From NCBI RefSeq assembly GCF_900660615.1, contig NZ_LR215023.1, positions 248,001-312,000 of the forward strand: 64,000 bases of DNA, given 5' to 3'. Origin of the DNA: Malacoplasma iowae (GTDB lineage: Bacteria; Bacillota_I; Bacilli_A; Mycoplasmatales; Mycoplasmoidaceae). The notes below the pieces were generated by a model, which saw nothing but the letters and a program-made list of their open reading frames with translations, was not told where the DNA came from and did not search any database. Shown here piece after piece: positions 44,556-54,584 of the stretch (the first letter of the stretch is position 1; every line of letters starts with the position of its first letter). The position numbers and the translations under genes are program-made.

Positions 44556-44817
44556 AGAAACTATGAAGGAAATATCAAATAAATTAATGATAGATCTAAC
44601 TGATAAAGAGATTGAAATTATTATAGATGAAGTCAGCAAATCTATATCAGATTTAAATGCTATTAAATCAATGAATCTAGATGGAGTTATCCCAACTAAT
44701 TTTGTTAATATAAGTGTCAATAATGATTTTAGAGAAGATGTTGTTGTTGAATTTGAAAACAAAGAAAAACTTTTAAAATGTGCAAAAGAAATAGAAAAAG
44801 GTTTAGTTAAAGTTTAA
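44539..44817 (+). CDS. gatC: GatC, aspartyl/glutamyl-tRNA amidotransferase subunit C
   Basis: Small stabilising subunit (92 aa) that wraps around GatA and GatB. It has the usual start MKEISNKLMIDLTDKEIEII, the VSKSISDLNAIKSMNLDGV helix and the C-terminal LREDxxxE-like segment (NNDFREDVVVE). It begins inside the preceding membrane protein gene, and gatA starts one base after its stop, so gatC-A-B is one coupled unit. Confidence 0.93.
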   Translation: MKKIDKETMKEISNKLMIDLTDKEIEIIIDEVSKSISDLNAIKSMNLDGVIPTNFVNISVNNDFREDVVVEFENKEKLLKCAKEIEKGLVKV

Positions 44818-44818
44818 T

Positions 44819-46213
44819 ATGTCAAAAATTCTAGATTTTATAACTAATAACAAAAAAGATAAAGACTTTGCACAAAAACTTTTAAAAGACACTTATTCTA
44901 AATTAGAAAAACAAAAAGATAATAATGCTTATATAACACTAGTTAAAAATTATAAATATGTTATTGATAACCCTAAAAGTTTAATAAATAAAATACCTTA
45001 TGCTATTAAAGATAACATTAATGCATTAGATACGATTACAACTGGTGGTTCTTTATTTTTTAAAAATTATAATAGTCCATATAGTGCTACAGTAATTGAA
45101 AATTTAAATAAAGCAGGAGCTATCCCTGTTGCTAAGGCAAATTTAGATGAATTCGGATTGGGTGGTACTGGAACTTTTTCAAGTTATGGGCATGTATTTA
45201 ATCCACTAGATAAAAATAGAATTACTTCAGGTTCAAGTTCTGGTAGTGCTGTTTTAGTTGCAAACGATACTGTTGCTTTTGCACTTGGAACAGATACTGG
45301 TGATTCTATTAGAAAACCAGCAAGCTATAATGGAATAGTTGGTTACAAACCAACTTATGGATTAGTTTCAAGATATGGTGTTTTTCCATATGCTCCAAGT
45401 TTTGATCATGTTGGTGTTTTAACTAAATCAGTAACAGATGCTGCTATTGTTAGTGACATTATGATAAGTTACGATGAAAAAGATTTTACAAGCCAAAATA
45501 TAAAACCATTAGAGCTTTATAAAAATATAGATTGTTTTAAAACTAGTTCTAAAATTGCAGTTTTTAAAAATGTTATTGAATTTATGCAACCAAAGGAAAA
45601 AGAACTTTTTTTAAAAACTGTTAAAGAAAAATTTAATAATTTAAAAATAGATTTTATAGATTATCCAATAGAGTTAATAAGATTAATTCCTTCAGTTTAT
45701 AAAATTGTTAGTTATTCTGAAGCTGTGAGTTGTTACCAAAACATTACAGGAATAGTTTTTGGTGAAAAAGAAAATGGTAAAAACTTTGATGAAAAAATAA
45801 TTAAAACCAGAACTAAAAATTTTGGTAAAGAGTTAAAAAGAAGATTTGTTATTGGAAGTTTCTGTACATTAGAAGAAAACTATGAAGACATTTTTTTAAA
45901 AGCAAAAAAAATGAGAACACTTATTATAAATGCAATTGAAGATGTATTTAAAAAATATGATTTTGTTTTAATGCCAGGTAGTTCTTCTGTTGCACCATTA
46001 ATTGATGATTTAAATTCAAAAAAATATAATGATACAGAAACTGATGATTATTTACAAATTGCTAATTTTGGTGGTTATCCTTCTGTTACAGTTCCAATGG
46101 GAAAAATTGATAAGTATCCAATTGGAATTAATATTATGGGAAAAATAAATGAAGATGCAAGTGTTTTATCTTTTGCAAAATATATAAACAACAAATTAAA
46201 TGGAGGAGATTAA
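44819..46213 (+). CDS. gatA: GatA, glutamyl-tRNA(Gln) amidotransferase subunit A
   Basis: Amidase subunit that releases ammonia from glutamine for transamidation of misacylated Glu-tRNA(Gln). The 464 residues carry the amidase signature: catalytic Lys in PYAIKDNINALD, the Ser-rich ITSGSSSGSAVLVAND, and the nucleophile Ser in GTDTGDSIRKPASYNG. The last motif reads DTGDS where most GatA proteins have DTGGS; the catalytic Ser is kept. The C-terminal part holds VLMPGSSSVAPLIDD and NFGGYPSVTVPMG. The last codons contain the GGAGGAG ribosome-binding site of gatB. Confidence 0.95.
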   Translation: MSKILDFITNNKKDKDFAQKLLKDTYSKLEKQKDNNAYITLVKNYKYVIDNPKSLINKIPYAIKDNINALDTITTGGSLFFKNYNSPYSATVIENLNKAGAIPVAKANLDEFGLGGTGTFSSYGHVFNPLDKNRITSGSSSGSAVLVANDTVAFALGTDTGDSIRKPASYNGIVGYKPTYGLVSRYGVFPYAPSFDHVGVLTKSVTDAAIVSDIMISYDEKDFTSQNIKPLELYKNIDCFKTSSKIAVFKNVIEFMQPKEKELFLKTVKEKFNNLKIDFIDYPIELIRLIPSVYKIVSYSEAVSCYQNITGIVFGEKENGKNFDEKIIKTRTKNFGKELKRRFVIGSFCTLEENYEDIFLKAKKMRTLIINAIEDVFKKYDFVLMPGSSSVAPLIDDLNSKKYNDTETDDYLQIANFGGYPSVTVPMGKIDKYPIGINIMGKINEDASVLSFAKYINNKLNGGD

Positions 46214-46214
46214 A

Positions 46215-47690
46215 ATGAAACATAATTTTACTCCAGTTATCGGGATAGAAGTACATGTTGTTTTAAATTCAAAAACTAAAATGTTTTCTAGTTCTAAAAG
46301 TTCACATAATGATATAGCAAACACAAATATATCACCAATTGATTTAGGGCATCCAGGAGTTATGCCTCAACCAAATAAAGAGTGTATAAAAAAAGGGATT
46401 ATTTTAGCTCATGCTTTAAATATGGAAATCTCTAAAGATATTATTTTTGATAGAAAAAATTATTTTTATCAAGATTTACCAAAAGGATTCCAAATTACAC
46501 AACAATTTTATCCGATTGGAAAAAATGGAAAACTTGATATTGGAAACAATGAATTTATTGATATAGAAAGAATTCATTTAGAAGAAGATACAGCAAAACA
46601 AACAATTGAAGATGGCAAGATTTTATTAGATTATAATCGTGCAGGATTACCATTAATAGAAATTGTTACAAAACCATGCATAAAAAATTCTAAACAAGCA
46701 TCAGCTTTTTTAAAAGCTTTAAGAAGAATATTAGTATTTAATAATATTTCTGATGCCAAATTAGAAGAAGGATCTATGCGTGCTGATATCAACATATCAG
46801 TAATGCCAATTGGTTCTAAACAATATGGTACAAGAGTTGAAATAAAAAATATCAATTCTATTTCTAATGTAGAAAAAGCAATTGAGTTTGAAATTAATAG
46901 ACAAATTAACACAACATTATCAACACATGAATCTGTCCAACAAGAAACAAGAAGATTTGATGATAAAACATTTTCAACAGTATTCATGAGATTAAAAACT
47001 AACGCAGTAGATTACCACTATATGTGTGAACCAAATATTCATGTTAGAAGAATTGATGATAAATTTATAAAAGAAACAATCAAAGAAAATTATGTAAACA
47101 TTAACGACATAATTTCTAATTTAGAAAAAGAAAATGTTAGCAATGAATTCATTAATCTTTTAATGGATGATTATGATTTATTTAAAGTCTTTAAAGAAAT
47201 GAATAAAGTTGTTAATAATGCAAATGAAGTTGTTAAATGATTATGTGTTGAATTAGTAGGTTTAATTTCAAAAGATAATAAATCAATTAATGATATCCAA
47301 ATAGAAAAGATAAATAAAATTTCTAACATGATTAAAATGTTATTGGATAAAAAAATAAATGGAAAACAAGCAAAAGAAATCTTAAAGTTTATTTATGAAA
47401 CAAATGATAGTTTAGAAGATATTATAGAAAAAAATAACTTTAAACAAATCACTGATGAAAAAATAATTGCAAATGTTTTAGTTAATTACTTAAACCAAAA
47501 CAAAAAAATGTTAGAGCAATATAATGATAGACCAGAACGTGTTGAAAAATTCTTCATAGGTATGGTTATGAAAGATACTAATGGGCAGGCAAATCCAGAA
47601 GTTACAACAACTGTTTTTAATAAGTTCTTAAAAACCTATCAAGACAGTAAAGATAAAGAAAATTTAGTTTTTGATAATAAATTAATTTAG
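46215..47690 (+). CDS. gatB: GatB, glutamyl-tRNA(Gln) amidotransferase subunit B
   Basis: tRNA-binding kinase/transamidase subunit (491 aa) that activates the misacylated tRNA and adds the amide. Start at 46215 because GGAGGAG lies 6 bases upstream; an in-frame ATG at 46200 precedes this signal. Motifs: VIGIEVHVVLNSKTKMFSSS, LGHPGVMPQPN, FDRKNYFYQDLPKGFQITQQ, LDYNRAGLPLIEIVT, RADINISVMP and EIKNINSISNVEKAIEFEI. The C-terminal YqeY-like tail domain runs from about residue 350 to 491 (NGKQAKEILKFIYE, NPEVTTTVFNKFL). One UGA-Trp occurs. A strong terminator follows. Confidence 0.96.
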
Positions 47691-47692
47691 TT

Positions 47693-47726
47693 AAAAATCA
47701 CATAGTTTAACTATGTGATTTTTTTT
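47693..47726. terminator. Terminator between gatB and the minus-strand HTH gene
   Basis: AAAATCACATAGT pairs with ACTATGTGATTTT over a short loop, then T run. On the minus strand it also lies just past the stop of the HTH gene (47725), so it can serve both transcripts. Confidence 0.85.
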
Positions 47727-48063
47727 ATAAAAAATATTTAAAAACTAATAATGTTATTTCATCTTTTTTGTTTTTTCACTCTTCGTTATTCTCGAATGCG
47801 TATTTTAATGCCCCAAAAATATAATTAACTGATGGATTGGAATATGATTTTGTTCCATCTTTATTTTTAAATCCATTAACAATTTTTGAATAGTATTTGT
47901 CGTTTGCTCAACCCAAATCATAAACAAATTGATCAATAGTTTTATTCATTAATTTTCTTAGTTCTAATAAAAAATTTGATACATCGATATTAAATGATTT
48001 GTAATTATTCTCAAATTCCAAAGGTGTGGGAACTAATTTTTCCACATTTTTACTTTTTTTCAT
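47725..48063 (-). CDS. Small XRE-like helix-turn-helix protein
   Basis: A 112-residue product interrupted by two UGA-Trp codons, so invisible under the standard code. Residues about 32-90 look like a Cro/C1 (XRE) DNA-binding domain: LLELRKLMNKTIDQFVYDLG, then WANDKYYSKIVNGF, where YYSKIVNG matches the usual recognition-helix end, and PSVNYIFGALKYAFENN. The ATG lies inside the 3' end of the PAPS-reductase-like gene (14-base overlap), so the two are translationally coupled. By position it could regulate the divergent GHKL-Z1-nuclease operon, like controller proteins of restriction systems. The HTH call rests on pattern only. Confidence 0.6.
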
Positions 48064-49429
48064 TCTTGCTTTTTTCTTTCAAATTTTTTTCTTTTTTTCT
48101 AATTTGATCAATTTCTTTTTTATTTGTTTGATAATTGGTTTTAAAATGTTGTTGAGCTTTATTGAATTCTGAAACTGTATATTTTCAATTAGTAGAATTA
48201 TTATCACTCAATTCAATTTGAACCATTATTCTAATTAAATTTATGTTTAAGTTTTCATATCATTCATTAATTTTTTTTCTTCTCTCATAATAGTACTTCA
48301 TGTATTTTTGATCATTTCTAATCTTTATATCCATATCTGCTATTATGCTATACATTCCGGTTCTTCATATTTGAGACTCATATAGATTTGGCATATAATC
48401 ATATAGTTTTTCAAATCTATTTCTATATTTGTATTCATCTGACAATTTATCATCTTTTGAATATTTATTTGCTATGTATTCTTCAAGTGAACTTCCTAGA
48501 GGACAAGCTGTGCAACCCAACCTTGAAAATCTTAATTCATTAATATTGTGTTTGTTTGGATGATATCCATATGCATCATTTATTATTAATTTATTTTCTT
48601 TAATGTATGTTCATATATCATTGGTGTTTCAAATTGATATTGGTCTACTCATTGGGTGATTTTGATTGTATATATTACAACCATTTTTTATTCATGACTG
48701 TTTTCTGAGTTCTGACTCATTTGCCATTGTGCCTATAAAACTAGGTCTTTTATCATGTTTTAATCCACCTTTAACATAATCACAGCATTTTTCACTAAAA
48801 AAATAATTTATTTTGTTGCCATTTTCATCTATGAAATAAGTCATTTCTGAATCTAATAAGAATAATCTATTTTTTGAAATTTTATATTTTGCACTTGGCT
48901 CTATTCCAAAAGCAATTTTTGATAATAGTGTTTTTGTTTTACTTCTTTTTAATCTATTAAGCATTGTCGAAATTTTTTTAGAATAAATTGGATATCCTTT
49001 AGATTTTAAAATTTCAATTCATGGTTTAATTGGTTTGACAAATAATGGATTTTTTATGTAAGAAAATTTATCCTGATATTTCTCAACTGTTGATTTAATG
49101 AATTGTACAGTAGAAGGAAATGTTATTTCTATAGCATATGCTGGTACAAGATATATATCAGAATTAATTTTTTTATGTACTTTTGCAACTAAATCTAACA
49201 AAACAGTTGAATCTTTACCACCACTAAATGAAACAAGAACTTCTTTTTTATTTTCCTTTTTATATCAATTTAAAAAATCTATTATTTTCTCTTCTGCTCA
49301 TATTAATTTATCTTTATATGGCATATGATTGCATAATTCTTCATAATGATCTTTTCTAGTTTGTTGTAAAGAAAGTTTTTCGTTATTTTGTTTCAAATTG
49401 ATTGATAATCCAGTATTCTTTATTTCCAT
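48050..49429 (-). CDS. PAPS-reductase / N-type ATP pyrophosphatase family protein
   Basis: A 459-residue protein of the PAPS-reductase-like ATP-pyrophosphatase superfamily, related to phage-type 'PAPS reductases' and more distantly to DndC/SspD. The PP-loop SGGKDST lies at residues 69-75. Further motifs are a conserved KCCDYVKGGLKHDKRPSFIG with a Cys pair, GTMANESELRKQSWIKNGCN, SRPISIWNTNDIWTYI, and a Cys cluster RLGCTACPLGSS that may bind a metal or Fe-S centre. The C-terminal 60 residues are a Lys-rich charged helix. The family adenylates a substrate with ATP, often for sulfur insertion. The gene is divergent from a MORC-type ATPase operon. The exact reaction is unknown. Confidence 0.85.
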
Positions 49430-49431
49430 AC

Positions 49432-49470
49432 AAAATCACCGTATTATTTAATAACAATATAGTGATTTTA
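49432..49470. promoter_or_regulatory. Inverted repeat next to the PAPS-reductase-like start
   Basis: AAAATCAC and GTGATTTT flank about 20 bases between the start codon of the minus-strand gene and the 34-bp palindrome. It may be a 5' hairpin of that mRNA or a second operator. Confidence 0.4.
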
Positions 49471-49483
49471 AAAATTACAAATA

Positions 49484-49517
49484 ATCATTAAAACCATCTA
49501 TAGTTGGTTTTAATGAT
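49484..49517. promoter_or_regulatory. 34-bp palindrome between the divergent operons
   Basis: Perfect 13-base arms, ATCATTAAAACCA and TGGTTTTAATGAT, separated by TCTATAGT. It lies midway between the start of the minus-strand operon (49429) and the GHKL gene (49584) and has no T tract that serves a nearby gene. It is a good operator candidate for the XRE-like protein. Confidence 0.6.
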
Positions 49518-49583
49518 GAAGTTTTTTTCGTAGTATCATTTTTGATTTTTGTTAAATATATAAAAATTCAAGATGAGGAAAAA

Positions 49584-51620
49584 ATGAACGAAAAAAATAA
49601 TGTTGATTATATAAATTTAGATGATGAATATAACGAATACACAGAAACAAAAGACAAAGAAGTTATATACCAAAAAAATACTAAGCATCAATTCACAAGG
49701 TTTGCATCAGAAGATTATAATTTTCCATTAATGATTTCAGAATTTATCGATAACTCAATATCTGCTTATGAAAAAACTTTTGCTGCATCTGAAAATAAAG
49801 ATATAGATGAAGGCTTTAATACAAGAGATTATAGTAAATTACATATAAAATTTGTTGTTAATAATTTTGGTACTGAAGAAAACAATAAGTCAGAAATTAT
49901 AGTTGTAGATAATGGGCCAGGTATGACTTATGAGGAATTAAAACAAGCATCAAAAATGTATGATGTTGATGATAAAGGAATAAATGATTTAAACCAACAT
50001 GGTATAGGTATGAAATCTGCTTGTTTTTGACTTGGTAAAGATGTTTCCGTTCATACAAGAAGAAAAAATTCTTTTAATATTAGTTTTTTTAACCTTGAAA
50101 CATCTACGAAAAGTGAAAAAGAAGAATGCAATATAGAGGTTAGGCAATCTCCAATTTCAAAAAGACAAGAAAATTTTGCAGGTACTCAAATAAGAATTAG
50201 AAACATAAATAAAGCTGTTGATAAATTTGACTATTTTAGCAATTCAAATTCATTGCTTTTATATATGCAAATCTTTTTGGGTATAAAATTTTTAAGATAT
50301 ATTAAAAAATGTTTAAGAATTACTTTTGAATATAAAACTCAAGATGAAAAATCGTTAAAAAAATTTCAAATATTAGGTTTTGAAAGAAAATATTTAAATA
50401 AGAAAAATCTTTTTGATGCTTTATTAAATAAAAAAAATAATTTATCAAGAGAAGAAAAAATTAGTGCTTTTGAAAAAGAAGTAATTTCTAGAATGAACGA
50501 AATAGCAAATAATAAAGATGGAAAAACATCTAAAAATGCACAAATATTAGCTAATAAATTTTGTAATGGTAATGATGTTAAGATTGATGAAAATATTTTT
50601 ATAGAAGGGAAAGAATTTACATTAGAAATAGGTATAGTAAATAAATTTAAAAATTTACCTTCTACCAATTATATTTTTTATGATTCAGATGGAAATGTTG
50701 TATCAGATAATATTGCATTAAAAACAGAGTATAATGTGGAAATTGAAAAAATTAAAGATTGAGTTAGTTTAAATCAATTACAAGGTTTATATTTCTTTCA
50801 TCACAATAGAGGATTATTAATGGGACCACTTAGTGGCACTAAACAAATTAAAGGAAAGCGTCCAGAACCTATAACAGTTGCAAGAAATGGTCAAAAAATT
50901 GATGGTAATACAACACCAATGCGGTTAATAGGGCAAGCTGATATATATGGTGTTAAAACTGAAGTTAATAAAGCTAATTTTCATTTTTCAAATTTAACAA
51001 CAAATGATCTTAAAGCTAATTTAGAAAATATTTGAAAACAAGATTTTAAAAAAATATTAGAAATATTTGTAAACTTTGAAGATTATATAAAAAAAATAGA
51101 AGGTTTTGATAAAGAGTATACTTGTAAGTCTTTAAATAAAAATATTGATTATTGAAAAAACAAAACATCAACTAGTCTTATTAATTCAGAAATAATAAAC
51201 TATGATGATGAAGATGATAAGATTGCTAAAACATCATGAAAATTTAATTATAAAAATGAAAAGTATAAATTCATAATCTATTGTTCAGATATTGAAGAAC
51301 CTTTTACAAAAATGCAAATTGATAGTGATGGTCTTTCAGACGAAATTTGTTTTGAAATAAAAATAAATAAATTGCATCCATTTTGAAATCCTTATAACGA
51401 GACCAATTCAGAACAAGCAATTATTAAATTTAGAAATTTTGTTTATCCATTTACTATGGCTATGACTTTAGCTCAACATAAGCTTGATTTAGCATCAATA
51501 GAAATCAAAACTAGTGAAGGATATATTGATGACACAATAATGGATATAAATTTTATAGACATATTCTCTAGTATCACTAAGAATTGAAAGGAAAATGATA
51601 ATAGTGACCTTGATGAATAA
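49584..51620 (+). CDS. MORC/MutL-type GHKL ATPase
   Basis: A 678-residue protein with an N-terminal GHKL (Hsp90/MutL-like) ATPase: N box ISEFIDNSISAYE near residues 53-65, G1 motif IVVDNGPGMTYEEL near 110, and G2 motif DLNQHGIGMKSACFW. A MutL-S5-like second domain follows (YFFHHNRGLLMGPL), then a long C-terminal region. Family members occur in MORC-type restriction systems with Z1 and nuclease partners. The ATG at 49584 has GAGGAA upstream; earlier in-frame TTG codons are not needed. Several UGA-Trp codons occur. The 3' end overlaps the Z1 gene by 26 bases. Confidence 0.9.
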
Positions 51621-53130
51621 AGTCGATTACTTGGAACTAGAAGAATTAGATTTAAATAAAGAAGATAAATTTGTTCAAACAATTAACATAAAAAATGATG
51701 AAATTTATGAATTCAATTTAAAAAATATATTTTCTGATTTTAAAAATTTAGGAAAACAAAGAATAATTTGCATTGGTAATGTTCAAAGTGGAAAAACAGC
51801 AAACATAATAAATGTGATAAATGAAGCTTCAAATAGGGGTATAAATTTAGTTATTTTCTTTGGGGGTAATACCGAAGTTCTTAGATTACAAAGTGAAAAT
51901 AGATTAAATGTATTAAGTTGTAATAAAAAGATAAAAATTTTAGGAAAACATGTTTCAACAGGTTTAAATAATTATTTGTCTGGTAATTATACTTATGTGA
52001 TTACAGTTATGAAAAACAAGGATTCTTTTCAAAAAATATTTGAGTCTTTGAATAATGAAAATTTAAAAGATAAAAAAGTAATGTTAATAGATGATGAATG
52101 TGATTATGGTAGTGTGAACACATCAAAAATAGGTTCGTCAGAGTACCACAAAAAAATATTTGAAATTTATGATAGATTATACAATGTTACACTTATAAGT
52201 TTTACTGCTACACCTTTTGCAAATATTTTAAATTCCAAAGACTTGTTTAATTTGCAAGAAATTCCAAAAGTTGTTGTTTTAAAAAATAGTGATGAATATT
52301 GCGGTTTAGTTGAGTTTAATAAAAGATCTAATGAATGTTATTTATATAGATATAAAGATAAAAATAATCACAATGTTGAAGTTAGTTATAAAAATTCAAT
52401 AGAAGATACTTTTTTAATTTATCTTTATGATGCAGCTAGAAAGTGACATGATAATGGATATGAGTCAATTGAATGTTTTGAAACCCAAATGCTAATTAAT
52501 ATAGACTGTGAAAATGATATTCATTTAAATGTATATAAAACACTTATAGATTTTTTAAAAAATACTTTTACTAGTATAGAAAAAAGAAAAGTAGCAATAC
52601 TTAATGAGTTCAGAAAGGTTTTTATAAATAATAATAATCCTAGTTTTTTTGATGAAGATATGTATCAAGAATTTTATTCTAAAAAAATATTTACATTGGT
52701 TAAGTATATAATTGATAATTTAGAAAAAACTATCATTATTTTAAATAGTTCAGAAAATCAAGAAAAAGATTTATTTTATGACAAAAGTATTAAACACAAA
52801 ATAATAATTGGTGGGGTTTTATTGTCTCGTGGTGTAACATATGAAAACCTTATTACTGAACTTATATTAAATTATCCTAAAAAAACAATAGCAGTTGATA
52901 CTCTATTACAAAGAGCTAGATGATTTGGGTATAGAAAAAATGATATTAAATATATGAAAATCATAATGACTAAAGAATTAATTGATATTTTTAAAATTAC
53001 TGAAAGATATTTGGAGATTTTTATACCAGGAATATCTAATTATCATAAATTAAAAAAATACATTAAAAATCTTGATGCTTTGTATAGTCAAAAAAACATT
53101 AGGAGCACATCTTATGGAAAATCTAGATAA
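51595..53130 (+). CDS. Z1-domain helicase-like ATPase
   Basis: A 511-residue SF2-like ATPase with a Z1 domain. Walker A is GNVQSGKTANIINV near residue 65. Walker B is MLIDDECDYGS. A TATPFANIL motif follows. The Z1 signature lies near residues 405-450: GGVLLSRGVTYENLITELIL and then TLLQRARWFGYRKND. UGA encodes Trp in RARWFGYR. It is short compared with many Z1 proteins (often 800 or more residues), so a C-terminal extension is missing. AAAGGA lies just before the ATG, which is inside the GHKL gene. The PD-(D/E)XK gene starts inside its 3' end. Z1 proteins partner MORC ATPases and nucleases in prokaryotic conflict systems. Confidence 0.9.
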
Positions 53131-54016
53131 GAGAAAATATATACGTTTTGTTAAAGTTTCTGAGATGATAGGCATAGGTGTTGAAGTTGAAAATCTAGAT
53201 GAAAAAGAAAAGGAATGTTTAATCAAAGACATAGATAATATAAATTTTCAATTCATAAAATACCATGGTCTTTGTTATGATAAAATCACAAATAAAAATT
53301 ATCATTTTATTAAATTTATAGATATCCCAAAAAGTATGATTGATGAAGTATGTCTGTTAATTGATGAACAATTAGAAAAAGAAAATTATAGAGTATCATT
53401 CTATGATTGTTTGAATTATGTAGTTTCATTATTTAGAAAAAAAATATTTCCAAGTTCACTTGATAGTGAGATTAGAGGAGATATTTGTGAAGCTTTATTT
53501 ATATTAAAAGCTAAGAAAGAACTTAATATAGATCTAACAAAATATTATTATAGTGATGATAATTTATATGATTTCTATTTTGATGATAAAAAAGTTTGTG
53601 TTGATATAAAAGGAACAACAAAATTAAGTTCAAACATAAAAATAAATTATAGACAACTAAGTGAAAAAGAATTTAATAGAGATTTTTATGTTGTAGAATA
53701 CCAACTTGTTAATGATAAAGAAACAGGAAAGAACATTTTTGAATTATATAATGAGATTGGTTTACATTCAGAAATAATAAAATCAAAATATGATAAATGA
53801 AATAATTATAAGAATTCTGAAGAAGATGGAAAGAAAAAAATCGAATCATACTATCTTGTCAATCTAGACAATACGAAAATATTTAAAATTAAAAATGAAT
53901 CATTACCAAAAATAAGCGTGATAAATGATAATCTTTTAATAGATCTTGAATTAACTATATCAACCAAAAATTGTAATGATGGTGATATCAAAGAAGTAAT
54001 TAGATACATTGAATAA
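53114..54016 (+). CDS. PD-(D/E)XK-motif nuclease
   Basis: A 300-residue protein matching the 'PD-(D/E)XK motif protein' family found with Z1 and MORC ATPases. The nuclease core lies near residues 125-185: EIRGDICEALFILKAKKEL, then DNLYDFYFDDKKVCVDIKGT, with the Asp of YDF and the D-x-K triad in VDIK. The N-terminal half is a mixed alpha/beta domain and the C terminus ends in a short beta-rich segment. AGGAG lies 8 bases before the ATG; the frame starts inside the Z1 gene. UGA-Trp is used. No methyltransferase gene follows. It is the last gene of the operon. Confidence 0.88.
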
Positions 54017-54527
54017 ATGTCTGATTACTTTTTTTAAATGATTAAATTTTCATAACATTTCAAGCAATGGTTGATTAGTTTACTTACTTTAAATGGAGTG
54101 TGTTAATTCATATTATATTTTTTATATCAGACAATATTTTTATTATTCATATTAATATAATTTATAATTTTTGGTCTATTGAAATTTTTAATTACACATT
54201 TATCTTATATAAATTAGTTTTTAATGTCTATTTATTTTTTGGCTAGAATATCATTAACTACTCTTGTGAAAAGTACTCTTGTTGAAAATTTGTTTTTAAT
54301 TTATTAGTAATATAAAAATATAACATAATGAATTTTTAACATTTTCCTATCATTACTATTACAAATGTTTTGTAATTTAAATTTGATTTAAGAAAGTTGA
54401 TAATCCACTTATAACAGAATTAAACTATGATTTTATAATGGACCAAAACCATTTAGAACTGATTAAGTTATTTTTAGTTAAAATAATTTAAAATTATCGC
54501 TTTTAGTAAATAAGTGCTAATAACTTG
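54017..54527. other. AT-rich spacer after the defence-like operon
   Basis: About 510 bases with no reading frame, RNA gene or clear terminator recognised. The neighbouring operon would be expected to end here, but no strong hairpin with T run is visible within 100 bases of its stop codon. Confidence 0.5.
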
Positions 54528-54556
54528 TTGATTCTTTAAAATTAGTCGTATATAAT
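54528..54556 (+). promoter_or_regulatory. Promoter of the surface protein gene at 54585
   Basis: TTGATT (54528-54533) and TATAAT (54551-54556), spacer 17, a near-consensus promoter. The first 16 bases equal those of the gene D promoter at 28396. Confidence 0.8.
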
Positions 54557-54584
54557 TAACCCAAGTACGAATAGGGAGAAATTT

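Noticed and set aside
44132-44762. Minus-strand frames opposite the ECF-like gene and gatC
   Set aside because: They are shadows of intact plus-strand genes with clear motifs and coupled starts.
49542-49583. Longer start (TTG) for the GHKL ATPase
   Set aside because: The ATG at 49584 has a GAGGAA ribosome-binding site. The extra 14 residues show no family match and overlap the promoter region.
48050-54016. A DNA phosphorothioation (Dnd or Ssp) system
   Set aside because: Only a PAPS-reductase-like protein is present. DndD/DndE or SspB/SspC equivalents are absent, and the other genes match the MORC-Z1-nuclease set instead.
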